Of a DNA stretch of 64,000 nt, positions 23,340 through 33,972 are shown one piece after another. The notes below the pieces were generated by a model that ran no database searches, was not told the origin of the DNA, and saw only the letters and a list, made by a program, of their open reading frames with translations. The position numbers were made by a program, and so were the translations under genes. The stretch is from NCBI GenBank assembly GCA_034231615.1, contig CM067315.1:10749915-10813914 (forward strand), in the 5' to 3' direction. Within the stretch, counting starts at the first letter, position 1. Each line of letters begins with the position of its first letter. The stretch is from Meghimatium bilineatum (lineage: Eukaryota > Mollusca > Gastropoda > Stylommatophora > Philomycidae).

Positions 23340-24225
23340 GCAAATCTAGGCTGAAAATAGGTAGTTACAATCAAAATAAGGTAACTGACTAATTACTGAC
23401 AGTATTAGGCGACGACATTCTTTCCCTTTTTTTTAGATTAGTTGTGTACATCCGACGATAAAGATACCAAATTGATCTAACTTTATTTATGTGGACAACT
23501 GTCAAGAATCTACGTGAATTTGTCAAACATGTTTTAGTACTCGTAATTACTTTTAGCAAGAATGATAAAGTATTGGCTTAAACGTTAATTTTAAACATGG
23601 CTTTTTATAAAAGGATAAATAATGTTTACAGTTAATCAGTATCAATTTGACAAAAACTTGTATTTGTGTTAGAAAATCCAAGGAGGAAGACGTGAAGTCC
23701 TTGGACATTGTAAACAAATGTGGACTAAATTAGTTTAGCTAGTTTAAGAATAAATAGGGTACCAACTGAGTTTAGAATCAGTTCTACTCCTGAAGTCCTG
23801 CTGTGACCAACAATTCAGAAATGTAGAGGAGAAAGAATTGGTAAAACTTTATTTTGATTCTTCACTGTGCTATAAGCACACTGTTTACATTTTTAACTAG
23901 CCAACCTCACGGATTTCCGTGTAACACCAATTAAATTAATGGTTGCCGTCACATCCCGACAATCACTGAGTTTGTCTCTAGACACAGACGAAATTATTCA
24001 TAATCTGTTTCTTTTCGAATTTACATAATTTAAAAAACTTTTTCCTATGATTTGTACTGCGCGCTCATTATGTCTGCGCGCTACACACTGGGAGAAGGAA
24101 GTAAACTAGTGTTGGATGTCGAATTAACAGTGAAATAGATCGTGTGTATTGGAATTTCCATAGTATCAGATAAAAAAAATTAATGAAGTAGTTTACTGTG
24201 AACAGAGACGGAGATTGAATATATT
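23340..24225. other. No gene; one dispersed repeat
   Basis: AT-rich. 23905-23990 resembles 56885-56965 (CGGATTTCCG, then AATTAATGG and GCCGT), a dispersed element of unknown class. Confidence 0.4.
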
Positions 24226-24231
24226 GTACGG

Positions 24232-24452
24232 GCCAGTTGAGCTGAATAAAGTTGTTTAGAATTAAGTAATGTGATTCAGTTAAACTGAATAAAGTTGTTT
24301 AGAATTAAGTAATGTGATTCAGTTAAACTGAATAAAGTTGTTTAGAATTAAGTAATGTGATTCAGTTGAGCTGAATAAAGTTGTTTAGAATTAAGTAATG
24401 TGATTCAGTTGAGCTGAATAAAGTTGTTTAGAATTAAGTAATGTGATTCAGT
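24232..24452. repeat. Minisatellite, 43-bp unit, 5 copies
   Basis: Core TGAATAAAGTTGTTTAGAAT and TAAGTAATGTGATTCAGTT. Confidence 0.93.
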
Positions 24453-24544
24453 GAAGCAATCTATTAGGATTTAAAGCAGCTAAAGGAGATTGATTATAAC
24501 TGACGTGCCAGTTGAGATGAGCAAGGTATATAGAATCAGACGTC

Positions 24545-24712
24545 GTAGTCTGCCGAAGATGGATTTATCGGGTCATTGGCGCAGATAAAATGGCGATGCA
24601 ACGCATTTCCATTATCTGGAACACATCCTTATGGAAATCTAGTAGGACTTTGGTCCTGCTTCAAGAGAAATCCAGTAGGAGTTTGAGAATGAACGCCGAA
24701 GAAGACGTTGTA
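24545..24712 (+). mobile_element. SINE-like (GAA-tail family) copy
   Basis: GGGTCATTGGCGCAGATAAA through GAGTTTGAGAATGAACGCC and a GAAGAAG tail. Matches 48463-48631 throughout. Confidence 0.65.
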
Positions 24713-25095
24713 TAATAGTAGAACAGCTATTTATAAATCAAAGCAGTATCTGGAGAGTGGATATAGTAATTGATTTGGTAATTGAATAGGTTCACGGAGC
24801 CAGCTAACTTGAAGCAGTAAATTGTGAATCAATAATAATATAGAGACACCAATCAAAGATGATAGGGTAAAGCCTTTGATTAAAGTGCGTGTAACTAGAT
24901 GGTATAGAATACGATACACAGGTTGAGTAGGACTCATTGTAGGTCTTCAAGGGGGTTGTTCTACTGTGACATCAGAATTGATTAAAAGACAACCATTGTT
25001 GCAGGAGGCTGTGAAGATTGTTATAGCTGAATGTAGTTTTCGTCGAGCGTAACGGTTAATATTGAGGACATGTTGGATGTTTCAATCAATAGCAA
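24713..25095. other. No gene seen
   Basis: Intronic sequence without recognisable repeat or coding signal. Confidence 0.35.
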
Positions 25096-25099
25096 TAAA

Positions 25100-25955
25100 C
25101 CCATAACCCTTCAGGGTCGTAGCGGTACCACATTGGATGCTTCAGCACACAGAGTCCTCCAGCGAATTCTATCCTCAGCGATGCGGATGAGTGTGGAAAT
25201 ATCTAGCCCTGTCCATTCCTTGATGTTGTCTGTCCATGTCTTTATTTGTCCACCTCTGTTTCTTCCACCCTCGACAGTTCGCTGCAGTATTGTTTTTGAC
25301 AAGGAATCGTGCCTGCATACATGTCCGAACCATGCTAGTTTTCGTCGTTTCACTATTGAAAGCAATGGCCCCTGGACACCTGCACACATCTCTACTTTAT
25401 TTCTTACGTACACATTGGTCTTATGTTCCCTATAGGAAATTCGTAGAATTCTTCTGTAGCATTTATACCCGAAAGCCTGTAATCTTCTCTCCATGTCCGC
25501 AGTGAGTGTCCAACTCTCACAACCATACAACACAACAGAAAGCACCAGCGACCTATACAGTTTGATTTTCACTCCAACACTGATGTTGCTTTTCCAAATC
25601 ACAGTTAGCCCTGACAAGGACGCTAAAGCCATCTCCAGCCTTATTTTTAGTTCTGCTTTGCATTTACCATCGCTGTATATACTGGATCCGAGGTATTTGA
25701 AGGTATTCACCTCTTCAAGCTTGTGTCCATTCATCATGATATTAGTCTGGTTTTCAGTGTCTCTGCTGTTTACCAAGATTGTGCTCTTATCTGAATTGAT
25801 TTCCATTCCGTACTTGCTGGTAACTTTTTCTAACTTTGATGTTAATTCTTGCAATGATTGTTCTGACCTAGCTATAAGATCAATATCATCAGCGAAACGC
25901 AAGTTGCAAATAGGGCGACCTCCGATCGATATAGACTTGTTGTAGTCATGTAATG
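25100..25955 (-). pseudogene. LINE reverse transcriptase, C-terminal part
   Basis: On the minus strand the frame reads SISIGGRPICNLRFADDID. FADD is the catalytic palm motif, preceded by the usual IGG-RPI strand. YLGS, the thumb SLVLSVVLYGCESW, the KRRKLAWFGHVCRHDS segment and a short basic tail end at a stop at 25111. The frame is intact for 263 codons, but everything upstream of about 25955 (fingers, endonuclease) is missing, so this is a 5'-truncated copy, as is usual for LINEs. A second 3' piece of the same family lies at 35941-36275. The tail next to 25095 contains ATCAATAGCAATAAA. Confidence 0.88.
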
Positions 25956-26105
25956 TTTATGCAACGATGAAACTAGAAGTGTAAAATGACTTCCTAACGA
26001 GCATTGACCCGTTTTTATTTTAAAGTTAAAGTGAGGAAAATTGGCTTTCCTTCAACGTACAATCGTTCATACTAATTCAAGTTTTGACAAGAGGCTGCGA
26101 AATGT

Positions 26106-26285
26106 CACGTTATTCTTCTTCTTCTTTCGTTCACTTGAAACATGTCTATATCTGTAATTCTGTCTCCTTAATAAAACTCACTGTCTTTTGTAGTTCATAC
26201 AGTGTCCCATAGAACTTTGATTCCAGTGTTGTTTCCTCTGGCCAATATGTCTGCCTCAGCGTTTCATGCTCAGAACACTCTTGAA
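26106..26285 (-). pseudogene. LINE 3'-end fragment (RNase H-type family, C-terminus)
   Basis: The minus frame KHILQECSEHETLRQTYWPE continues to a stop, then a (GAAGAA) tail at 26106-26125. More than 90% identical by eye to 60350-60545. Confidence 0.8.
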
Positions 26286-26302
26286 GTATATGTTTGGCAC
26301 AT

Positions 26303-26395
26303 CACATTATCAAGATGGCAACCATGTTTAACCTGTCATCGAAGACGATTTCCTGGAGAAGCAGAAGCCGCTGCAAAGTATCTGTAGACGAGTCT
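26303..26395 (+). repeat. Dispersed repeat shared with 28748-28840
   Basis: About 75 of the first 77 bases are identical (TTATCAAGATGGCAA, AAGACGATTTCCTGGAGAAG). At 28748 it follows the repeat family of 28395-28710 and may be its tail. Confidence 0.75.
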
Positions 26396-26799
26396 TGTTG
26401 TGTGAAGAAGGAACTTTAGATGCGGACCATTCTTTAAGCCTTTACACTGAAATGTTTTTGCCACCCCCACTAAACGGTGGACGACTGTTACCATATCATT
26501 AGTGGGCCAGCGGTACAATTTATACTGAATAAAATTTAACATAACCTGATAATAAGAACTCGTGTTTAATCGAACTTAATCTAAGCATAGGAGGGAGGAC
26601 ATAGAAACGTTAGTCGTCGCTAACCAAAATTAATGAACAGTTATCAACAATCTTGCGTAATAAGATCAATGGAATTTGTGCTAAAGAACGATGCGTTTCG
26701 ACAGCTTAACTTGAAAATTATAAATCTAAGAACTATAATAAGTCGAATTGATCGTACTTTGGGAAAGGACAATTGACTCGTTAGATGTTCCATCTGTTA

Positions 26800-27535
26800 A
26801 TTAGGTTAAAGTTGGACGTGTACCGCGCAATGGTTCTACCAACACTGCTTTATGCTGCGTCAATCCTGGACTGTCTATGCGAGACACGCTCGACAGCTTA
26901 ACTCTTTTCATCGTCGGTGCCTACGAAACCTCACAGGAGTACGTTGGCAGGATCGTGTACCAGATACGGAAATTCTTCAGATGTCCCGTATGCAAAGCAT
27001 TCATGCAATGCTGACTAGGTCCCAATTTCGCTGGACTGGCCACATCGTCCGTATGCCAGACAATCGCCTTTCAAAGAGATTATTCTATGGGGAGCTGTGC
27101 GAAGGTAAACGTTCAAGTGGAGGGCAGAAAAAGCGCTTCAATGATCACCTAAAAAGTTCTCTCTCAAGCACTGCAACATAGATCCTAGCTCCTGGGAGAC
27201 TACAGCACTTGATCGCTCAGCCTGGCACACCCAGATCACTGCTGGCATTACGAAATTTGAAAAAGAAAGAACACTGCAGGCAGTCCACAAGCGCAAGAAG
27301 CGGAAGGACAAATCCGTAAATTCTCCTACCCCGAACCTTCAGCACTCCTGCATGCACTGCAACAGAACTTTCCGTGCACGAATCGGACTCATCGGGCATC
27401 TACGAACTCACAAACCAAATTAGTTAATTACCAATTTTAATTATTATTATTATTATTTTTCCCATCGCGTTTAATGTTTTTCATGCCATGCTCATCTTCG
27501 CTTGCGAAGGAGGAACACCATTATCATCATTAGGT
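26800..27535 (+). pseudogene. LINE C-terminus with C2H2 zinc finger
   Basis: The frame begins YRAMVLPTLLYA, suffers a frameshift near 26850, then runs RHARQLNSFHRRCLRNLTGV through FRWTGHIVRMPDNRL. A 2-base CT insertion near 27160 shifts the frame again. Corrected by eye, it continues through a Lys/Arg-rich part to CMHCNRTFRARIGLIGHLRTH, a C2H2 finger, and stops at TAG 27421-27423. A 3' UTR with an ATT run and an ATCATC tail ends near 27535. This architecture, RT thumb then C-terminal C2H2, is known for a widespread animal LINE group. Confidence 0.85.
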
Positions 27536-27539
27536 TCAG

Positions 27540-28035
27540 TTTAGCATAGGGGAGTTTATGAGTAATGTTAGTTGCAATTGTTAGGGGTTTTTGCAGTAAG
27601 CAAGACTCTCAAGTCCCGAAGATCCAACTACTCCCGACAAATGTATTTTTCAGTGTAAGTGTATTGTAAAGTTGAGAGAGTTATGAGTTCCATATTTTAC
27701 ACAAGAGAGCCAAATTGAATTAATAAACCACCATTGCACCTGTAATAACAAGGTTATTTTTTTAAAACTGTTTTTTTGTGTGTGGAGTTGTTATCTATAT
27801 TAGAACCTTTCACTCAACAGCTTTGTTCAGAGAAAGATCCACTCAACGACCAGCAGACGAAGTACATAATACCGTCAAAGGAGTAACACCATATGAGGGA
27901 CATATCGAAGAGATCACGAGCCACTAGAAACATATTTATGCCAGGACCAATAAATTACTTGAAGTTTAAGGTGGTCACCTTGATGTCACCAAAGGATCAC
28001 AAAATTGACAATAATAATGTCACAAAGTTTTTCAT
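27540..28035. other. No gene seen
   Basis: AT-rich intronic sequence; no repeat family recognised. Confidence 0.35.
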
Positions 28036-28039
28036 ACGG

Positions 28040-28375
28040 TTACAACTGTTGACCATATCTCACTTACTGCCCCTATTGGCCATATCTCCCTTACTGCCCC
28101 TATTGACCATATCTCACTTACTGCCCCTATTTACCATATCTCACTTACTGCCCCTATTTACCATATCTCACTTACTGCCCCTTTGGACCATATCTCACTT
28201 ACTGCCCCTATTGACCATATCTCACTTACTGCCCCTATTGACCATATCTTACTCACTGTCACTGTTGACCATATCTAACTTAGGTCATTGTTGACAATAT
28301 CACTTACTGTCACTGTCACTGTTGACTATATCTCACATATTGTCACCGTCACTATTTAATATATCAGATACCATA
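28040..28375. repeat. Minisatellite, 27-bp unit, about 11 copies
   Basis: Core ACCATATCTCACTTACTGCC and CCTATT; the right end changes to CACTGTTG units. Related by CCATATCTCACTTACTG to the 22335-23022 arrays. Confidence 0.9.
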
Positions 28376-28394
28376 ATTTTTAGTTACGTTTTCC

Positions 28395-28840
28395 TTGAAG
28401 CGTTTTTTTCATTTTATTTGCACATGGCTCTGCCATCTGGCGTTGTGCTGTCCTCTCATTGCACTCAATATGTTATCTGTTAGACTCTCTCTATTCTTCT
28501 ACCCATTTCGTGTCAACTGTATTAGCCGGCCCTCCAATGCTTGGACTGGACTGTCTTACATCACTATGTGTCGACAATGGCGCTGTATGTGTTTGCACAG
28601 GGGTGTCGGAGATATTGCTTGTCTGTGCAGTCAATTCTCTTTCCGCCTCCACGGTCACGGAAACGAGCCTAAAAGTGCTGGCCAGAAATACAGCAATGGC
28701 TGCTGTATTTTTGTTTTAACTTTTGTATTTCTACTCTGCCCACGCATGTCACGTTATCAAGATGGCAATCATGTTTAACCTGTCATCGAAGACGATTTCC
28801 TGGAGAAGCAGAAGCCGCTGCAAAAGGAACTCTAGACGAG
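28395..28840 (+). repeat. Dispersed repeat family, long copy
   Basis: Matches the reverse complement of 37610-38080 over some 300 bases, including CCTCCAATG, GGACTGGAC, GTCGACA and TGTCGGAGATATTG. Partial relatives are at 13560-13720 and 42665-42890. No domain is recognised, so the class is unknown. Confidence 0.7.
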
Positions 28841-28917
28841 TCTCTTCTCTCTCTCTCTCTCTCACGCACACATATACAAAAACTATTTTTTAAACAATTG
28901 GTCATTTGTAGAATTGA

Positions 28918-29030
28918 TCATTCGAAGAACCAAAACGAGAATTGGTTTTCGAAGAATTGGTTTTCGAAGACCTTCCATTCGAAGAATTGGTTACCGAAGA
29001 ATTGGTTGTCGAAGAATTTGATGGAAATCT
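28918..29030. repeat. Short imperfect tandem repeat, ~14-16 bp
   Basis: Repeats of CGAAGAATTGGTTTTCG with insertions. Confidence 0.75.
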
Positions 29031-29149
29031 GCCACTCGGCATGGGACTTGATTGATTCTATAATGTCTCAGTATTTTCAACATCACTATACGATTTATAA
29101 TCAATCTACAAAATTAATATACAGATGTGTCCGTCATTTATTTTATTGT

Positions 29150-29935
29150 TCAATTTAGTGTAGCTGTTTGATACATGGACTCATTCAGTGTGGCTGTTTG
29201 ATACATGGACTCATTCAGTGTGGCTGTTTGATACATGGACTCATTCAGTGTGGCTGTTTGATCCATGGACTCATTCAGTGTAGCTGTTTGATACATGGAC
29301 TCATTCAGTGTGGCTGTTTGATACATGGACTCATTCAGTATAGCTGTTTGATACATGGACTCATTCAGTGTGGCTTTTTGATACATGGACTCATTCAGTG
29401 TGGCTGTTTGATACATGGACTCATTCAGTATAGCTGTTTGATACATGGACTCATTCAGTGTGGCTGTTTGATCCATGGACTCATTCAGTGTGGCTGTTTG
29501 ATACATGGACTCATTCAGTGTGGCTGTTTGATACATGGACTCATTCAGTGTGGCTGTTTGATCCATGGACTCATTCAGTGTGGCTGTTTGATACATGGAC
29601 TCATTCAGTGTGGCTGTTTGATACATGGACTCATTCAGTGTGGCTGTTTGATACATGGACTCATTCAGTGTGGCTGTTTGATCTCTGAACTCATTCACTG
29701 TGGCTGTTTGATCCGTGGACTCATTCACTGTGGCTGTTTGATACATGGACTCATTCAGTGTGGCTGTTTGATACATGGACTCATTCAGTGTGGCTGTTTG
29801 ATCCATGGACTCATTCAATGTGGCTGTGTGATCTACGGACTCATTCAGTGTGGCTGTGTGATCTCTGAACTCATTCAGTGTGGCTGTTTGATCTCTGAAC
29901 TCATTCACTGTGGCTGTTTGATTTCTGAGCTCTTG
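29150..29935. repeat. Minisatellite, 30-bp unit, 26 copies
   Basis: Core GTGTGGCTGTTTGATACATG and GACTCATTCA. Frames of more than 250 codons exist on both strands. Diverged units cluster at the right end (29680-29935). Confidence 0.96.
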
Positions 29936-29954
29936 TCAATAGAATAATGATTTA

Positions 29955-30068
29955 TTGTAAAAAGTAAACATTTCTTTCAAACACAGAAGATAACGTTTCT
30001 TTCAAACACAGAAGATAACGTTTCTTTCAAACACAGAAGATAACGTTTCTTTCAACTACAGAAGATAA
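29955..30068. repeat. Tandem repeat, 25-bp unit, 4 copies
   Basis: Core GTTTCTTTCAAACACAGAAG. Confidence 0.88.
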
Positions 30069-30116
30069 CAATTGCCTATGTGGATCCGAAATGTAAACCT
30101 ATGAACACATACTTAT

Positions 30117-30392
30117 AGATAGCCCGTGTGGTCGGGGCTCGAGGGGGAGCAAAGAAAAGCAGCACTGTTTGCCTTCCCTGCATGTCGTAAGAGGCGACTA
30201 AGGAGGTTATGGGGTGAACTTCGCTGTCCCATCCCATATAGGGTCGACGTGACCCACACTAATATTTAAGTCGAATGTGTCAGACCGAAAGGTGTAGATA
30301 TCGCAGCAATACTGTAAGCTATGGCAAAACGTATTCCGTTTTCCGGACTATATCCCTGCCAATCTTCAGAAGTTTCAGAACGAACGAAGAAC
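30117..30392 (+). mobile_element. SINE-like (GAA-tail family), near full-length 5' part
   Basis: Head GCCCGTGTGGTCGGGGCTCG then GGGGAGCAAAGAA, CATGTCGTAAGAGGCGACTA and CCCATCCCATATAGGG; ends in CAGAACGAACGAAGAAC. Its 3' end abuts a LINE fragment. Confidence 0.65.
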
Positions 30393-30394
30393 AT

Positions 30395-31310
30395 ACTCCA
30401 AGATTGTCAAACATACAACGAGCAATCAATGATCAATTTCTCAAGATCAATGGGAAAATAATAAACAATCTTAGATATGCAGATGACACCGTTCTTTGTG
30501 CAGAAAGTGAACATGAACTACAAAGGCTAATAGATCAAGTTAATATATCAAGTAATGAATACGGACTATAAATGAATATTTATAATGATATAAATATCAA
30601 CACACAAAAAAAACCACGATAACCAGCAAAGACACAGAAGAACGAGCTAAACATAAACATACTGGGAGAGAAACTACAAGTAAAACATTATCAATTATCT
30701 TCGACATATAGTCACAAATGATGGCAGATGTGAAACAGAAATTAAAAAGAGAATATGAATGGCTAAAAGTACCTTCAATGACATGAGGAAAATATTAACA
30801 TCTAAAAAAAATAAAACAAACAAGCTAAAAATGAGAATTATAAAATGATACATCTATTCTATATTAATGTATGACTCAGAAACATGGACAATATATAAAC
30901 AATTAGAAGACAGAATTGATGCCTTTGAAATGTAGGTATATAGAAGAATAGGGAGAACATCATGGAAAGAGAAGAAAACAAATAAAGAGGTGCTAAAGAC
31001 ACTTAATATGAAGATATAACTACTAGGAGAAATAAAGATCAGGCAAATAAATTATTTTGGATACATTAAAAGACAAGCAAATAAAATATGTTGGACACAA
31101 GACATGACGCCTTGTTGAAGACCTTACTTGTGGGTAAAGTCGAAGGGAATCGAGCAAGAGATAGGCAGAGATACAAGTGGGAGAGTAACGTCAAACGATA
31201 GACAGGTTAAAGTCTAGCAGAGTGCACCACCAAGACAAGAGACAAGGAATGTTGGAGATCAGTTGCAGCCAACCTTCGTTGTAGAGACGGCACTTGATGA
31301 TGATGATGAC
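30395..31310 (+). pseudogene. Degraded LINE with YADD palm and 3' end
   Basis: INGKIINNLRYADDTVLCAE contains the RT catalytic YADD, followed by SEHELQRLIDQV. After the stop at about 30569 the rest is readable only with many stops and shifts (YIEE-type thumb, then ARDRQRYKWES). The end, GTAGAGACGGCACTTGATGATGATGATG, is shared with 14235-14412 and 51855-52232 and marks the family's TGA-repeat tail. Confidence 0.8.
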
Positions 31311-31632
31311 AACGAGCAAACCTATGACCACATACTTTAACATTGCCCAACATTCAGCGAGCAAACCTATGACCACATACTCCAATTTTGTCCAACATTC
31401 AACGAGCAAACCTATGACCACATACTCCAATTTTGTCCAACATTCAACGAGCAAACCTATGACCACATACTCCAATTTTGTCCAACATTCAACGAGCAAA
31501 CCTATGACCACATACTTTAACATTGCCCAACATTCATCGAGCAAATCTATGACCACATACTCCAATTTTGTCCAACATACAACGAGCAAACCTATGAACA
31601 CATACTTTAACATTGCCCAACATACAACGAGC
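31311..31632 (+). repeat. 45-bp minisatellite derived from LINE coding sequence, 7 copies
   Basis: In one frame each unit reads EQTYDHILQFCPTFN (15 residues), the region after the RNase H domain of a LINE. The last unit runs directly into NELRQRIWSDHT of that same domain. Some units have a stop in place of Q. Confidence 0.88.
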
Positions 31633-31765
31633 TAAGACAGCGGATATGGTCAGATCATACGGCTAAAATTTAGGAAGCAGCTCATCCTGGAGAAGACAGC
31701 GGACTTAACTCTGACGAGGTATATCATGAATACAGAAAGAAGAAGAAGAGAACAATAAAAGAATC
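31633..31765 (+). pseudogene. LINE C-terminal remnant downstream of the 45-bp array
   Basis: NELRQRIWSDHTAKI, a stop, then HPGEDSGLNSDEVYHEY and a GAAGAAGAAG tail. Homologous to the C-terminus at 60350-60545 by position and motif. Confidence 0.65.
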
Positions 31766-32084
31766 GTATTTTTCTTTGATCAATTGAATAATAGGGGTAA
31801 TGTGGTCAGAATAACACTGGGATGTCCGAGATGTATTGTGATAGTACTACAAACTTTGCAATAGTCTCCAAGCTTTTTTTTTTTGCATGTTTCTATCATT
31901 ACTTATTTGCTGTAGACTGTCGCCACTGCTCTCTTGGCAAACAAATATTTGCCCCATCCTCCCTAGCAAATATTAAAGAGAATCCCCACCGACAGTCCCC
32001 ATAACTCGCCGGTTAAACGCATTTCTCATTCTGCAATTCAGATACGCAGTTCTACTCGTATCATACTTGATATTAAATTCGTCC
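31766..32084. other. No gene seen
   Basis: AT-rich with a run of T near 31875. Nothing recognised. Confidence 0.35.
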
Positions 32085-32740
32085 AATAGCGCTCTAGTTG
32101 TAACTCCAGTGTCCTTCATTCTAGTTGTAACTCCAGTGTCCTTCATTCTAGTTGTAACTCCAGTGTCCTTCATTCTAGTTGTAACTCCAGTGTCCTTCAT
32201 TCTAGTTGTAACTCCAGTGTCCCTCATTCTAGTCGTAACTCCAGTGTCCCTAATTCTAGTTGTAACTCCAGTGTCCTTCATTCTAGTTGTAACTCCAGTG
32301 TCCCTCATTCTAGTCGTAACTCCAGTGTCCCTCATTCTAGTTGTAACTCCAGTGTCCTTCATTCTAGTTGTAACTCCAATGTCCCTAATTCTACTTGTAA
32401 CTCTAATATCCCTCATTCTAGTTGTAACTCCAGTGTCCTTCATTCTAGTTGTAACTCCAGTGTCCCTCATTCTAGTTGTAACTCCAGTGTCCTTCATTCT
32501 AGTTGTAACTCCAGTGTCCCTCATTCTAGTCGTAACTCCAGTGTCCCTCATTCTAGTTGTAACTCCAGTGTCCTTCATTCTAGTTGTAACTCCAATGTCC
32601 CTCATTCTACTTGTAACTCTAATATCCCTCATTCTAGTTGTAACTCCAGTGTCCTGCATTCTAGTTGTAACTCCAGTGTCCCTCATTCTAGTTGTACCTC
32701 CAATGTCCCTCATTCTAATTGTACCACCAATGTCCCACGT
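32085..32740. repeat. Minisatellite, 27-bp unit, 24 copies
   Basis: Core CTAGTTGTAACTCCAGTGTC with CTTCATT or CCTCATT. A block of several units with CTACTTGTAACTCTAATATC recurs at about 32365 and 32590, so a larger duplication also occurred. Confidence 0.95.
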
Positions 32741-32864
32741 ATTTCATGTTCGATTCCCCGACATATAAACACTTGAGACAAATTATTTTTCTTTCATGCA
32801 CTTGAACTCCAGGGCAGTTAATCGTGACCATCTACATCATAAGACATGAGGACTAAACTGGTAA

Positions 32865-33000
32865 TAATCCTTCTGAAGTGATGCACTTGACTTTCCTCGT
32901 GATTTTCAGTGGATGTCGGCACATAGTATACACAATGTGACCAATGAAAATCACGGAAAAAGCTAAATGGTTGTAATGAGTTACTAAGTAATAGAAGATT
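32865..33000. mobile_element. Possible MITE-like repeat
   Basis: GACTTTCCTCGTGATTTTCA and TGAAAATCACGGAAAAAG are inverted around a centre GCACATAGTATACACA. Similar arrangements at 52735-52850 and 52960-53115 suggest a small family; class uncertain. Confidence 0.4.
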
Positions 33001-33249
33001 ATTGCGTATGAATATCCAGGATCGTAGCACGGGAAACGTTGGGGAGGGGGGGGGGTCTCGTGACGATCTTCTCCTAGAGGAACACTAAATTTAAGGAAGA
33101 GATTAGCAACAACTTTTCCCTAGTTTTTAACGGCATCACTTTTACATAGACCACAAGGTTGACCAGCAAAAAGTCTTTGGATCAAGCTGAAGATTTTTTA
33201 AAACTTTTTCTTTTCTTTTTTTTTAAAATTAGGAAACCCCCATCCTCTC
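33001..33249. other. No gene; poly-G run
   Basis: Contains a G run at about 33034-33054 and a T-rich stretch near 33205. Nothing recognised. Confidence 0.35.
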
Positions 33250-33475
33250 TATTATAATTCCATATCTATGATTCTTCATGATTGTGACAATGCTGGTACA
33301 ATCCCATATCTATGATCCTGGATGATTGTGACAATGCTGGTACAATCCCATATCTATGATCCTGGATGATTGTGACAATGCTGGTACAATCCCATATCTA
33401 TGATCCTGGATTATTGTGACAATGCTGGTACAATCCCATATCTATGATCCTGGATGATTGTGACAATGCTGGTAA
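33250..33475. repeat. Minisatellite, 44-bp unit, 5 copies
   Basis: Core CAATCCCATATCTATGATCC and TGATTGTGACAATGCTGG. Confidence 0.92.
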
Positions 33476-33536
33476 AGGTGGTCACTAAGCCTCCATGAGA
33501 AAAATGTTAAAAGACTCACACCCCAATCTTTCTCTA

Positions 33537-33571
33537 CACACATACACACATACACATACACGCACACTCAC

Positions 33572-33667
<96 letters not shown>
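33537..33667. repeat. Compound microsatellite (CA)n-(TA)n
   Basis: Imperfect CA/CACA repeat then about 44 TA dinucleotides. Confidence 0.97.
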
Positions 33668-33669
<2 letters not shown>

Positions 33670-33707
33670 CCTCCAACCAGACACTATTGGGAAGTTCACA
33701 AGAAACT

Positions 33708-33958
33708 CACAATTTCTCATAATTCACGAACACACACATACAGAAAGAAACTCACAATTTCTCATAGCTCACGAACACACACATACAGAAAGAAACACAC
33801 AATTTCTCATAACTCACGAACACACACATACAGAAAGAAACACACAATTTCTCATAACTCACGAACACACACATAAAGAAAGAAACACACAATTTCTCAT
33901 AACTCACGAACACACACATACAGAAAGAAACACACAATTTCTCATAACTCACAAACAC
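33708..33958. repeat. Minisatellite, 45-bp unit, 5-6 copies, beside the exon 1 donor
   Basis: Core CACGAACACACACATACAG and AATTTCTCATA. It begins 13 bases inside intron 1. On the gene strand each unit contains CGTGAGTTATG, a consensus-like donor GTGAGT. Confidence 0.93.
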
Positions 33959-33972
33959 TGGTAACTTCTGAC

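Larger units (their letters stand above)
22270..33972 (-). other. Intron 1 of the DUF229 gene, 11.7 kb
   Basis: Bounded by GT at 33972-33971 and AG at 22271-22270 (minus strand). It contains at least ten minisatellites, LINE remnants in both orientations (25100-25955, 26106-26285, 26800-27535, 30395-31310, 31300-31760) and SINE-like copies. None of the open frames inside continues the host protein, which is already contiguous across the junction. Confidence 0.88.

Noticed and set aside
29150..29947. 250-codon frames on both strands
   Set aside because: Same period artefact of a 30-bp array; two overlapping antisense repeat proteins are not credible.
31973..32768. 233-246-codon repeat proteins on both strands
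   Set aside because: 27-bp minisatellite, nine-residue period on both strands.
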